This document shows positions 26,408 to 38,700 of a stretch of 64,000 nt of DNA, one piece after another. The stretch lies in assembly GCF_035222275.1 (NCBI RefSeq), contig NW_026946359.1, forward strand, positions 4,154,001 through 4,218,000. Reading direction: 5' to 3'. Numbering within the stretch: the stretch's first letter is position 1; each line of letters starts with the position of its first letter. The position numbers and the translations under genes were made by a program. The notes below the pieces were generated by a model. It ran no database searches. It was not told where the DNA came from and was given only the letters and a program-made list of their open reading frames with translations. This stretch comes from Podospora bellae-mahoneyi (taxonomy: Eukaryota > Ascomycota > Sordariomycetes > Sordariales > Podosporaceae).

Positions 26408-29400
26408 CTAGTCTTCCAACCCGTCTTGCTCGTCGGCCAACATCTCGGCGTAGTCATCAACTGAAGCAAACGTGGGGAGAGCCTTGAGCTCCTTCTTCCT
26501 ACGTCTGGCCTCGCTGAACTTCTTCGGTGCCTCCTCCTTGGGTCCCTGGGCCTTGTCGTCCTCGCCTTCACCGTCATCGTCTTCGCTTTCCTCGGAATCT
26601 CCAAAGATGCCCTCGAATCCATCATCATCAGAAACATCCGACCTGAGGTCTTCCATATCCTGATCAATCGTAGCATCAACGTCCACGTCCTCGTCGGAAT
26701 CCTCGTAGCCCTCCATGTCAATGTCTGAAACCTCGTCCGCATCGTCTCCCTCGACCTCGGGCCGAGAATTGACCAGCGCTTCCCAGATCTCGTCTTCGGC
26801 CTCCTCGTCATCAGACTCAGCCGCAACCTTGGCCTCCTCCTTCTTCTTTACGCCCTCAGCAGGCTTGCCAATACGGGCAAAGTATTCGTGAAAGAAGACA
26901 TCTTCGGCCGAGACTTGTTCGGGCTTCAAATTCCAGAATGAAGCCGAGTTGACAGTCTTGGCCTGTTTGGCTCCTGCCTTGTGAGATGCCACAATGTGCG
27001 AGGCGCTGCCCGACGCAAGTACAGGCTGCATGATAGAACCACCCCGTTTGGGATCCTCAGTCTTGGGATTGCGGTACACAAACCTGTCAAGGAAGTGCAT
27101 CAACGTATGGTTGGCCAGGTCAGGCTTGGGAAGCTTCTTGTCCTGTCGAGACAGCAGATTTGTAGCAAACACGCCAACTGATGGGTGATAGTGGGAAAGG
27201 AATGGTACCTAGAACATAGAAAATACTGTGATTAGTGCATGGCCACAAACCTACGGCATGACTTCAATTGGAAGAACAGCACTTACCAGCTCCCAGAGGC
27301 AGCTCCGGTGGGCATTGCTATGCTCCGGGTCTCGTTTGCGGCCATCGTAAGCCCAACTGCGTCGAAGGGTTGTCGTTTCTCCCTCTTGCACAGGAGCCTG
27401 GGTGTGAGGCTCGTCGTCCCTAACATCCTTGTACACCTCGTCCTCATCGTCCTCGTTATCTTCCGGCTCGTCAAGCAAAGTATGAAGGTCCGGGAAATTG
27501 GACTGCAGCTCGGCGATCAAAAACAAGATTCCACAGGCGAACGGAGCTTGGTGCAAGCTCAAAACCTGAACCAGTCTCTTGACAAAGGCCTTGACGCGCC
27601 GAACGTCGACGTCGTTCTTCATGGCCCGATACAAAAGATTAAGATACAGCGCCTGCTTGGATGAAGTGATAAGTCTTGGGTCGAGAAGAGACTCATACAA
27701 TGTCCGGTAAAACCTATCCACGGCCAACAGTTTTGATGAGGCTAGCTGCTGTATGAGCATTAGGGCCTGCACACTCGTGTTGAAATTGGATGAATGTGTG
27801 ATCCGGAAGAGGGTATCGAGCTGCTTTTCCAGAGTCGAGTCATCGGCCCCGGCAAAGGGGATGGCTCGGTTGACGCCTGTGAGTAACGAAGATACTAGCT
27901 TTTGCGCCGTTTCCTGCTCGTTTCCAATAACGGTAGTGCTGGGTCCCTTCCGCTTCTTGTCCTTCTTCCGGTTGTGGTCGACCTTTTTCTCACTGTCCAA
28001 GCCGCCCATATCGCCCAGTGAGCCCGTCTTTAACAGTGACAAGAAGGACTCAAAATATATCCGCAGAAGGTTGTCGGCAATGGCGGGCTCCTTCGTACTC
28101 AGGATTGTCTGGTTCAAAGTGTTGACAGCATAATACCTTGTGCGCATACTTTGCCCTGGCTTGAGAAGAACCTCGAGCTCCACAGTTTTGATGACGACAG
28201 CTTTCATTCCTGGGTGGAGGTTCAACAACTGCAAAATGAGATACGACGCTCGTGATGCAATTTTGCGCTCCCGGTCGCCCAACTTGTTCACGAGTAGCCG
28301 GAGGAGATTGGCCTCCTGCTCAGGCTTGCTTTTGAGAAGGCCAAAGACGAAATCGAGAGCTCGCGACCTCGAGTATTCAATCTCATCGGAACACCAGGTC
28401 TCCAAGAGCTGGATGATGCGGAAGTAGGCATCTTTAAGCCAATCCTCATATGCCCACATCATCAAATGCGACTGGGTAAGCTTGCCGGGCAGCTTGCTAG
28501 ATTGCGTCCATGGGGAAGAGCCCTGTCCCTGAAGAGCGCACAGGAGTGCAGGCTGAGCACCGAAAACTCGCAGACGACGGTCGCTTGGGAGCACTGAACC
28601 GTTGCCGAGAAGATCAACCAGCGCCCCCAGCGCTGCGATTGCTTGTCCGCGGCTTTTCTTGCCAGCAAGCGCGATCAGATTTTCGAAAGCCTTGCAGGTA
28701 TGAAGGGGGGACTCCTGTATAGACAAGGTGAGGGCTGATACCTTGTCCGACAGTGTGCCAGATGACATGATGGTGGACATAAACCTCTGGGTCGAGCTCG
28801 AGGACTGTTTTTTGTTAAAAGCTGCCGAGTCTTCGTCCAAAAGCGCCTGCGCATATGTCTTCAAGTTGGCAATCGAAGCGAAGTGCGGTTTGGCATCGCC
28901 AGAAACAGTAGACGGAAGACCCTCCATCGAGAGGCCGTGCCAATCAGGTCTTGGTTCAAAAATCTAGTCCATGTTAGCCACAAGTTTTTGACCCTGAGGT
29001 AACAAGGTGCAACCGCGAAGTACTAACCAGCTTGCCTGATTTCTTGCCCTGGCGAGCTTCTTGCCGCTGGTCCACTACTTCTTTCACTTTCTCAGCCACG
29101 GGCTCTTCCGCTTGGCCTTCGTGATCTTCGTCGAGTTCTGCTTCCTCCTCCTCCTCCTCCTGGTCTTCTTCTTGTTGTTCATCTTCCCCCTCGCCCTCTT
29201 CCTCCGTGGCTAGCTCGGCCTCCCCGCCCTTAACATCCTCGTCTTCCGGCTCAGAATCATCGGTATTGGGGTCTTCCTCGTCGTCACGTAGCTTCTGAAA
29301 GCCAAGGCTGGAAGCGAACTTGGCTAGCTCTTGCCGGAGGGCATCGTCTAAAGAGCCATCGGCCGCAGCAGGCTTGGACTTGGGCGCATCACCATCCTCG

Positions 29401-29708
29401 TTGTCTGATTCAAGATTGGCTACCAATTCAAGATCCTCCTTGTCTCCGCCGAGGGCTAGAATCTCGTCTAAGAGAACAGTGCGCTTGTCGCTTCTCCCTC
29501 CTTGCTTTTGCTGCTCGTGAGGCTTGGTCTGGCGTCGCTTCGAGTCGGGGGCATCGTCGCTGTCGCGCTGTCTTTTGCGCTTTGTCGTCTCTTGCTTCTC
29601 AGATCCACCAAGAGTCTTGTCAATTTTGCTTGTCAGTTGAGCAAGGGCGGCCTCATCAAATGTTGGTTTCACAGCCTTTTTCTTGTCCTTCGTGCGCTTG
29701 ATACCCAT
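26408..29708 (-). CDS. MAK21: Ribosome biogenesis factor Mak21/Noc1 (CBF domain)
   Basis: Three exons on the minus strand, 29708-29028, 28963-27287 and 27208-26408, with introns of 64 and 78 bp, give 1052 aa; yeast Mak21 has 1025. The N-terminal 227 residues are charged, with basic blocks (KRTKDKKKAV, KRKRQRD) and a long Glu run. FEPRPDWHGLSMEGLPS follows the first splice. The middle is HEAT-like helical repeat. The CBF/Mak21 domain spans about 620-840 and includes the family signature YDGRKRDPEHSNAHRSCLWE joined across the second intron to LVPFLSHYHPSV, then LHMLxRF-like HTLMHFLDRFVYRNPK. The tail is acidic and ends with basic ARRRKKELKAL. The protein acts with Noc2 in the nucleolus on early 60S pre-ribosomes. 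Identification is firm. Confidence 0.95.
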
Positions 29709-30153
29709 TGCGTCTCGCCGAGCTCACAGGAGCTGTTTGTAGGAATTGCTGAGAATTCAATGGCGAATGGGCGGGGTGATGAACAGGGCTCCCGTGAAGT
29801 GCGCGTGTCTGGAAAGAATTGCGTGTTGGGCTGCGTCAAACTGGGAATTGTCGACTGCTTTGGTCGACCGACTCAGGTTTTGGAGTGGGGAGGAAAAAAA
29901 AGTTGAAATAGCACTGGAGCCAACCCTGCACGCTGCCCGTCTCCCGGCAGGCAAGCTCAGGGTGGGGCCTCAGTAGCAAGCTGCGGCCCGCTGCGCAGTC
30001 TACGGGGGGTCTGTTATTGGACAGAAAATACGGAGTAGTTGAGGCTGTTGAACTAAACTATCCTACGATATATCTTGTCCTTTCTGTACGCCAGATGCCG
30101 CCAACATGTTGCGGGACCACTCGAGGTAAAACCACCAAGAAAACCGCCACAGT
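29709..30153. promoter_or_regulatory. Divergent promoter between MAK21 and the mitochondrial ProRS gene
   Basis: 445 bp separate the two divergent starts. An upstream ATG at about 30105 opens only a short frame before the chosen ProRS start. No defined promoter motif could be assigned. Confidence 0.5.
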
Positions 30154-32014
30154 ATGATCCCGCCCGCGCTCGCCCGCCTCTCGCGGGTATGGTTTCCCAC
30201 CAAAAAAAGACCAGCATCGGGAGTAGAAAATGGGCATGCGAAGCTGATCCGTGCTGGGTTTTTGCGCCCTTCTCACGCCGGTATCTTCCACATGCTTCCT
30301 CTGGGGACGCGCGTGCAGACCAAGCTCGAGGAGCTGGTGGCCAGACATATGGAGCATATGTTGGGTGAGTCTCTCCCTCGGCGCACTAACCATGGTCCTA
30401 TGCTTACCCATGGCCCCTGTCCCGGTCTCCAGCTGCCTCAAGGGTCTCGTTGTCGGCTGTATCAAGCCAGTCTCTCTGGGACAAGAGTGGGAGGCTTGAG
30501 AATACCGCGTCCGAGGTGTGTCAAATCGTCATGCCTTGTTTGAACACCTGGTGTTGACACTACCTTCCCTGCAGCTCTTCAAGTTCTCTGACCGTAAAAA
30601 CGTTGGCTACCTTCTGGCCCCAACACATGAAGAGGAAATTACCGCTCTGGTGGCCCAGACGGCCAAGACAGCAAAGGATCTCCCCCTCAGGCTATTTCAG
30701 ATTACACCCAAGTACCGCGATGAGTTTCGCCCGCGCCATGGCCTCCTCCGCGGACGAGAATTCGTTATGAAGGACCTCTATACCTTCGATAGCAGCAAAG
30801 AGTCCGCTCTAGAAACCTACGATAACGTTCGTCTGGTGTATTCGCAGATATTTGAGGAGATGAAACTCCCAGTGTTAGCAGCCAAGGCCAGCTCAGGTAA
30901 CATGGGAGGTAATCTCAGCCACGAATACCATCTTCCCACGCCACTTGGAGAAGACCATGTTATCAGTTGTGATAGCTGCAACTATGTTGCTAACGAGGAG
31001 GTGGCTGAATCAGTACTTTCTGACCAGGTTGTCAGTGACACGACCTTCCGCGTCTGGCGAGGCATCACCAAGGACCGAACCAAATTGGTCAACGTCTGGT
31101 ACCCCAAGCAAACACAACCCCTAGATGGGGGTGCGTTGAGAGAGTATACGGACATCGACATAAACATTGCGGAGGTGAAATCCATAATCCCTGACCTGGA
31201 TGCCGGTGTTGAGGATGCGCTGCCGCTGTGGTCGACGGCGGCAACTGCGGGTGGGACAGCTGTGGAGCTCGTGAACATTGTTGACTGCCGGCTTCCGCTG
31301 TCTTTCTCTGAGAGCCTGGTGGAAACTAAGCCAACCATCCCAAGTTGGCCCCAAAATTTGACGCCACGCAACCAAGTGCCAGTGTCGGTTTCAGTTCAAA
31401 ACACCAACCAATGGAACAAAAACAGACCACTCAATCTCATTCGGATCCAGACAGGCGACAAGTGCCCTTCGTGCGCATCCGGACATCTAAAGGCAGAGAA
31501 GGCAATGGAGTTAGGACACACATTTTACCTTGGCACCCGGTACTCAGAAGCCCTGGGAGCTACAATCTTGGTGCCCAATGATGAGAGGAAAGCTGTGCCA
31601 ATGCAAATGGGTTGCTATGGAATCGGTATCTCACGCATTATTGGCGCCGTCGCAGAGCTCCTGATGGACGAAAAGGGATTGAATTGGCCGGTGGCTATTG
31701 CACCCTACTCCTGTGTCATAGTTATGGGCGCTGGTGTCGACGAACAGGATGCAGTAGAGGTGTATCGCCAGATCAACCAGATAGGACGAGTTCAGGCCAA
31801 ATATCTCGATGTCGTGCTGGACGACAGGCAAAAGACTCTACCCTGGAAGTTGATGGATGCCGATTTAGCTGGTTTCCCCATCATAGTCACGCTTGGGAGG
31901 GAGTGGCTTGCGGCAAAGCGCCTCGAGGTACAATGTCGACGATTAGGGGTAAAGCAAGCAGTCGAGATAACCGAGCTACCACAGATAATAGCCAAGTTGC
32001 ACGGAGACTTGTAG
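30154..32014 (+). CDS. AIM10: Prolyl-tRNA synthetase, bacterial-type, mitochondrial
   Basis: Three exons, 30154-30364, 30433-30515 and 30575-32014, give 577 aa; introns are 68 and 59 bp. It charges mitochondrial tRNA-Pro. The N-terminus (IPPALARLSRVWFPTKKRP) is basic and free of acids, like an import signal. AKLIRAGFLRPSHAGIFHML covers motif 1. Class II motif 2 is RDEFRPRHGLLRGREFVMKD at about 145-165. Motif 3 is GCYGIGISRIIGAVAE at about 444-460. A C-terminal anticodon-binding domain runs from about 480. The editing/insertion region is short (CDSCNYVANEEVAES then a reduced domain). Exon 2 carries SRVSLSAVSSQSLWDKSGRL, matching the family. A more upstream start through an extra exon cannot be excluded. 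It is the last intact gene before the repeat block. Confidence 0.93.
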
Positions 32015-32440
32015 GGCTGTATCCACTGTATAAATATACATCTGATGCGTGCTGCTATCACGACCAATAACACCAATGGGTTCTGCTTAATCTCGAAATC
32101 ATCTATACTTACTCAACCAAGACGGGTGTGTGAGCAAGCAACTCCTACCTACCAAGCGTGCAAAACCCTCCTAGTAGCATTATTTCGGCCATTTTAAAGG
32201 AATATTGACTGTGCGGCTCTTGCTATCCCTGTAGACAGGCTGGGCGATCGTAAGTCGCCTTCGTTCCACCTGTCACTGCTATCCTTGAGACCTTCACAAC
32301 CCCCTTTACAGGCTCGGTGTAGTAGTTCCATGTGGATCCCGAACAAGTATTGACGCTGATCTAAGGGGGAGTGTTGCTCCTGGCTAAACTGAGATAGTGC
32401 CACTGACCTCGAACCGCCGCCTATCTGTAAAGGATTTCGG
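32015..32440. other. 3' flank of ProRS gene up to the repeat border
   Basis: Ordinary base composition and no gene. This is the last unmutated single-copy-looking DNA before the retroelement block. Confidence 0.6.
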
Positions 32441-32445
32441 CATAA

Positions 32446-32791
32446 TATGACGAACCCCTATCCAGAACCTCTGAAAGGGATACTGGTTGAAGGCACTTCT
32501 GAACAATCCTGGTTCGGTACAGCTCAACAGTGTACAACAAGTGGCTTGTCTCGATCACAACAGTCTAGATACCAACGATTGTGACATGTAGTCTATTGCA
32601 TACTGCGGAACTGTCTATCTATACTAGCTAGTTCCTCGGTATATATAGACCTCTGATATTCCGGATCATGATCCCTTGGCAATGATCCCTCAGGTGAGGC
32701 TATTCCCTACTCTGATTGGTTCTGCTAGCGATTGGCTGTGCGTCTTGTGCCCCGCACACGGTCCGTCCTGCCTATTGGCTTAACTGTGACA
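32446..32791 (-). mobile_element. Solo LTR (346 bp) with perfect target duplication
   Basis: Begins TATGACGAACC (from TGTGACGAACC) and ends TTAACTGTGACA. It is flanked by the 5-bp duplication CATAA at 32441-32445 and 32792-32796, so it is a complete solo LTR, not an element end. Its first ~200 bp match the LTRs of elements 1 and 2, but its central core differs from them. In element orientation (minus strand) a TATA-like CTATATATACC lies near 32640. Mutation is light. Confidence 0.92.
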
Positions 32792-32796
32792 CATAA

Positions 32797-33261
32797 TAAA
32801 ACAGAACAAAGGGTACTTTTAAATGCTTCTAACAAGTTGACAATAATATAGTTTTTGAAGTATAAAATAATTTATTGTAACGAAATTATAAATAACTTTG
32901 AAATAAAACAAATATTATTAAATAATTCATAGAAAACATTTTGCTCATATACTTTTTATATAACTAGTTACTATTAATAATTAAAGTATTATTTTAATAA
33001 CTTTTAATGTGTAAATCAACCTGTAATTTAGACTTAATAGTTTGGGGCGCGGCCACAGGCCTGAGGGTATGAGTAAGGAAGTGGGGCTCTCTGAGGGTTC
33101 GGGGGTACACGGGTCATGTATATAAGCAGTCTGCTTCGGGACATTCTATTTTAGACAGATCATCGACTTTTATTTTACTCGTATTTTGTGCCTTGCACGC
33201 GTGCAGGCAGTGCTGGCCCTCTGATCAGGCCAATCCGGTGCTTATTGTGCGACCTGCGAGC
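32797..33261. other. AT-rich spacer then GC-normal island beside element 1
   Basis: 32811-33040 is very AT-rich with no gene. 33040-33261 is GC-normal and contains a TATA-like GTATATAAGCAG at about 33119. It continues past element 1 at 41023, so the two parts were one sequence before that insertion. It may be a remnant LTR or promoter of another repeat; no coding content is seen. Confidence 0.5.
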
Positions 33262-33705
33262 TATGACGAACCCCTATCCAGAACCTCTGAAAGGGATACT
33301 GGTTGAAGGCTGCTTCTGAATAATCCTGGTTCGGTACAGCTAAACAGTGTACGACAAGATGTCTCAATGTAATCACAAGATACTGTAACTACAACTTGAA
33401 TTGCATACTACGGAACTGTCTATCTACACCAGCCAGTTCCTCCGTATATGTAGACCTCGGGGCCCTGAGGTGCTCGCCCTGCTATGGCCCCGATCACTCC
33501 TAGCACTTTGCATCCTACGAAGTGCTCGTCGTGCTATGCCTTCGATCACCCGTAGCATCTTGCATCCTGCAGACTGTTCAGGCCTCTTGGCGCTATAGCA
33601 CTTCTGGCTAGCCTTAATTAGCTGCCTCCTGGTTTCCTTAATGATTGGCTAGGGACGCCCCGCGCCCCATATACTACGCGATCTACCGTTAGATTAACTA
33701 TAATA
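33262..33705 (-). repeat. 3' LTR of element 1 (444 bp)
   Basis: Starts TATGACGAACC; its inner end is TATAATA, mutated from TGTGACA. The outer part keeps normal GC and the inner ~60 bp are RIP-mutated. Holds two imperfect 52-bp tandem units at 33470-33521 and 33522-33573. Confidence 0.93.
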
Positions 33706-33725
33706 TAATACCCCTCCTCCTAGGT
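33706..33725 (-). other. Polypurine tract of element 1
   Basis: On the minus strand AGGAGGAGGGGTATTA directly precedes the LTR. The same position in element 2 reads AAAAGGAGGGGTATGA. Confidence 0.85.
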
Positions 33726-34495
33726 CGACGCCCCGGTAACCGTATTCTTAAAATAGTCCTTAATCCCCTTTTCCTGCAGTGCCCCTATAGTAAATTTGCC
33801 TCCTCTTTTATCTTACCGTTATATTTAACCGTATAAAGAAACCCGCTCGTACGAGTACCGACCGTCGCCGCGATTAAATACTTTTCTTTAAAAAGTTCGC
33901 CCTTATTATACTAAAGTATATTTATTATAAAGAAAATAGCTTTAAGTATATAGTTTCCTTTCGATACGATCGATATTTTTTATATATTAAATCGAGTCGC
34001 TTTTACTATAATATTTATAACGTAAATCGTAAGTCCCTTCCTAAAGTATTTTATATTCCTTTATTAATCCTATAGTCCGTCCTTTTATTAAGAAGAAAAA
34101 ATATTTAAATATTAAAAAGTAAATTACTTTAAGTAAGCTCCTTCGTCTCGAAGTATAATTATATATCCTCGAGGTACGAGCCTTTATTACCTTCCGTTAC
34201 GAATCCCGTCTCCTTAAGGAAAAGGAAAGAAAGTTTTCCGCGCGGCTTACTATCCCGTATAGCCCGCCGGTAATAAATACCTCCGTTACTTCTTTTTTTA
34301 TTATTATTTTTACCTCGGCCTTTTCCTTCCTAGATCCTACTTTAGGCCTCGATTAGCCTTTTAACCTTTCTTTCGATCCCGTACGGCCGGTCCTTCCTTC
34401 CTAACCGTATAGGATACCGTTAATAGTACGCCTTCCATTTTTTAAAGTAATTAAAATATATAGTATTACTTATATTTAATTTTTTTATACCTTGT

Positions 34496-34566
34496 AATTT
34501 TATAATATAATATATAATACGTTAATTACTTATATCGAAAGTACGGGTTCGACTCCCGTCAGGGTT
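34496..34566 (+). other. tRNA-like module 1 in element 1 (antisense to element)
   Basis: D arm from TAATATAATAT (mutated TAGTGTAGTGT), T arm ACGGG-TTCGACT-CCCGT with a perfect 5-bp stem, and acceptor strands AATTTTA/CAGGGTT that become AACCCTG/CAGGGTT if RIP is reversed. The apparent anticodon loop TACTTAT has 7 nt but lacks the usual T33, so no anticodon is assigned. Confidence 0.7.
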
Positions 34567-34709
34567 TTTCCGTATTTAAGTTTATAAATACCCCTCCGTA
34601 GCTTAAGTATAAATCTCTTTTTATTATCCCGCTAGTCGTACGCTTCGATTATTCTTACGGTAGTAGAAATATATAATATTAATTAAGTTTAAATTCCTTC
34701 TTACCTTTT

Positions 34710-34779
34710 AACCTTATAGTATAGTATATAATATACTAATTACTTTATCGGAGGCGTAAGTTCGATTTTTACTAAAATT
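34710..34779 (+). other. tRNA-like module 2 in element 1 (antisense to element)
   Basis: Acceptor AACCTTA/TAAAATT, D arm TAGTATAGTATATA, T arm GTAAG-TTCGATT-TTTAC. It lies 143 bp after module 1 in the same orientation. The anticodon loop appears to be 6 nt. Confidence 0.7.
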
Positions 34780-34839
34780 CTTTTAAATTTAAAAGTACTT
34801 AACGAGGTACTTTTAAGTTTAAATTCATTTTTTATTTAT

Positions 34840-35040
34840 TTAGATTTTAATTAATTTAAATATTACTAATAAAATTCTTTTAATTTATTTAAGTAATTAA
34901 AATATATTTATAGTTCTTACGAATTATTTATAGCCGAATATTCTAATTAATTAATTAAATACTTTAATTAGCTTTTATTAAATCGTAAATCTAGTATTTT
35001 TTCTATATTATACTTTTTCTTTTATCCTCCGTTACTATTT
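34840..35040 (-). pseudogene. Chromodomain remnant at the end of pol, element 1
   Basis: Matches the element 2 chromodomain region (48128-48345) in reverse orientation; stops abound. Confidence 0.55.
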
Positions 35041-35469
35041 ATATATTAGCCTTACTTATTAATAATATAGGCTCCAGAAGTAAAATTATAAAAATATATA
35101 ACCGTAAATATATCGTACGGGGTAACTCTAGTTCGAGTATTATCTCCGATATTTTCCTTTTAATTTTAAACGGGCCTACTTACTTATGGTTTAATTTCTT
35201 ATTAGGTTTTTTAATACGTAAATTATATATAAAAAGGAATATTATATTTCCTCCTTTAAAACGAAGTCCCTCGAACTTTTTAATATTATAATATTTTTAT
35301 ATTTTTTCTCTTATAAACCTTAGTTTTTACTTAACTTTATTATAAAATATATATATTTTATTTATTTTAATTCCGGCCCTAAGTACCTTAACGGTAGGCT
35401 TTTACTATAGGTTTATTTCGTAACCGAAATTCGTAAAGAAAAGTATAACTTTCGTAATTTCCGTTAGTA

Positions 35470-35700
35470 ATATATTATACGCTAATTAGACCGTAAATAA
35501 TAATTTAATTTAATTATTTTACTCGAAATTAATGTAATTCCGTAAATATTATTTTATAATTTAATTAAGCCGTTCCGTCTAACCGTCCGTTTAAAGGTAG
35601 TAAGCCGAAAATACTTTATTTACTACCCTTAACTTCGTTATTAACGCTCTTTAAAACTTTAATATAAATTTAATATCGCGATCCGTAATAAATTCCTTTA
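35470..35700 (-). pseudogene. Integrase core remnant, element 1
   Basis: Reverse-strand counterpart of 47470-47680 in element 2, carrying the TDRD...SKF and AYYP..DG landmarks with RIP stops. Confidence 0.65.
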
Positions 35701-38700
35701 ACTATATATATATTATTATAATATATTATAATATTACGTTCGTTAATTACTTTACTAACTAAGTTTCTTTATATAGTAAAAGATATATTTATTTAATAAA
35801 TTTATCGATTACCGTTAATATATTATTATATTTAATATTAAGTACTATATTTTTAAATTTTAATAGTTTAATAATAAAGTTTATTATAATTAAATTTCAT
35901 AGTCGTTCCGCTATTAATAATAGTTTTAAAAATCCGTAAGGCTTATACTTTATAACCTTCGTTCTCTTATACGTATAATATAATTAAATAATTTCCTTAA
36001 CGTCGTTTTTAATCTTCGGCTAATTTAAATATTATTTAATCTTTTCTATAGTCTTAATAATATTTATATATTATTAAAGTTTTAATATATAAATATTTAT
36101 TATTAGTATCGTCCGATTACTTAGCTTTATATACGTTTGATTTTTATACTATAACCTTCCTTAATTATTTTTCTAAATACTTTATAACTTTAGCTTTTCC
36201 TATTAATATTATTCTGTAATATCGTTACTTAATTTCCTTTAATATTTATTAAAAATAACCCTCTCGTTATATATTATATAATACTTTATTTATAATTATA
36301 GTAAATACTTAAAGGTATTATTAGGCGCCTCTTTAAGTAATAATAATAATCTTTTAAATATATCCTTATAGTAGTTAGTATACCGGCTAAATATATTTAC
36401 TTTAACGTTTTCCGAACCCTTCTTATAGTTAATTTAAAAGTTAAATTTCGAAAGAAACTTTAATTATTATATTTACCGCGCGTTAAAAACTTTTATAATA
36501 ATATAATATTATAGATTTTTATAATCTATATAGACCTATATTTCGTATTTAATATTATTAAAGTATAGCCTTTACTTTTTAAACGCTTTAATAATAATAA
36601 ATAGCTTTTTATTATAAATGAAATACTTTTACGTATTTCCTCGAATTTTTTTAAATGGAATATTATTAAGCATAATTTATTATTATTATTTTGCTATTTT
36701 AATTATTTACCGATCGTATAATTTAATATATTTACTTTAATTTTAAATAATTAATTAAAATTTAGTAATTTAAATACTAGGTTCTTCAAAATAATCTTTT
36801 TTAGCTCCTAGAAAACCTACTTTTTTTCGTATTCCTACCAGAACTCTATATCCTTTTTAATTAAATAGTTAAAAACTTACGTAATCCTTACGTACTTTTA
36901 AATAAATATTCTATAAAAATTTATAAATCCTAAAAGTTCTTTAATATATATTTATACCTATAGTATAAATTAGTTTTTAATTATTATAATTTTCTTAAAT
37001 TTTATATAAACCTTACTTAATAATATTAAATATTCTAAATATATTATTTTTTATATATAAAACTTATTTTTCTTTTTATTAACTAAAATCCGGTTCTATA
37101 TAACGCGTCGAATATCTTTTATATATACTACTTATATTTCTTTAAAATATATAAATAAATAAAAATATTATTGAAATAATATATTATTATTTTATTAAAG
37201 TACTTCTATATTATATAGTTAATAAGAAATTAAAATATTACGGGTATATTAATTAGTTTAAATAGTATTATAAAATATTTAAGATAACTATAGGGTATAT
37301 AAAACGTTATTTTCTATTTATTTCTTTTTTTAATCCGTATATAGGCGTACCCGATAGATATATTTAAGCGTATAAAGTATCGCGCCCCTATTAATTAACT
37401 TTATAATTTAAATATTAACGGTAGCGGGTAATTATTTTTTACTGTTTCGTTATTTAATTACTAGTAATTTATATATAATCGTAAATTACTATCTGTCTTC
37501 GGTATTAAAAAAATAGAGTATCCTATTAGCGATATAAATTCTTTAAAATAATTTTTTTTTTTAAATTTTTATTTAAATATTTCCGTGATTTTTTAATTTA
37601 TTTATTATTAATATAATATACTTTAAATAATTATAGTTTAGTTCCTTTTTTTAACTTAATTTTATAATCCTATAACTTTTATTTTAAAAGCCTCTTTAAG
37701 TATTTAGCTATAAAGGTTAAATATCCTCGATATTTTATTAATATTACTTTTTTCTTACCCTTTTCTATTCTATTATAATAAACGTATTTATTAACCTCCG
37801 ATATTTCTATTAACGTCGTTAATTTTATTTCTTTAATTTTATTATTTATATTAATAAAGTATACTATTATTTTTTAAGCTCTTTATAGTAATATTATAGA
37901 GGATACTTATTTTATACTTTACTTTATACGTACTTCTAATTTCTTATCGTTAATTAAATATTTTTAAAGTTTTTTTAATTATATATAATTACTATTTTTC
38001 TAATCGATATTTGAATTATAATTTTTATATTATAATTACTTTAGGATTATATCCTTCAATAGTTTTATATTTATATTATCGAATATAATTAAAGTTATTT
38101 TTCTTTCGACTATAATATTTAAAGGTATTGTTTCTTTATAAACCATTTACATATAAAATAATCTTTATATAATAATTTATTCCTTCTTTTTCTTTTATAA
38201 TATTCGGGCTTAGTATACGAACTATAGCGAAATTAAATTCATTTCTATATTCCCGTTTATTAATATTATTATTTAAAGATTCCTCTAATATATAATAATT
38301 TAAAAGTATTTATTTCTTTTACTTTTTTCCTATATAATAGTAACTTCGTTAATAAGCCTCGGGTTATTATTCTATATTTTTACCTTACGCTAATACCTTC
38401 GAAAATATTATTTATAATCCGTTAAAGGTTAATAGTTTCCGCGAAAAGCCGTAAATTATTTTTTAAGCGATTATATTATTTAAGAGCATTCTTTTACTCC
38501 GGATTAATTAATAATATAAAGTTTTTTAATTGTACCCGCCTAACTTCTTCCTATCGTTTATCTTTTACTTCCTTAATATTTTTTTATATCCTTATTTAAT
38601 AACGGTTTTTCTATTTAATTTTATATACTTTATTTTAATAATACTATTTAACTTTCTTCCGTAAATATATAGCGTAGTTTAGGCTTAGGTACTATCTTAA

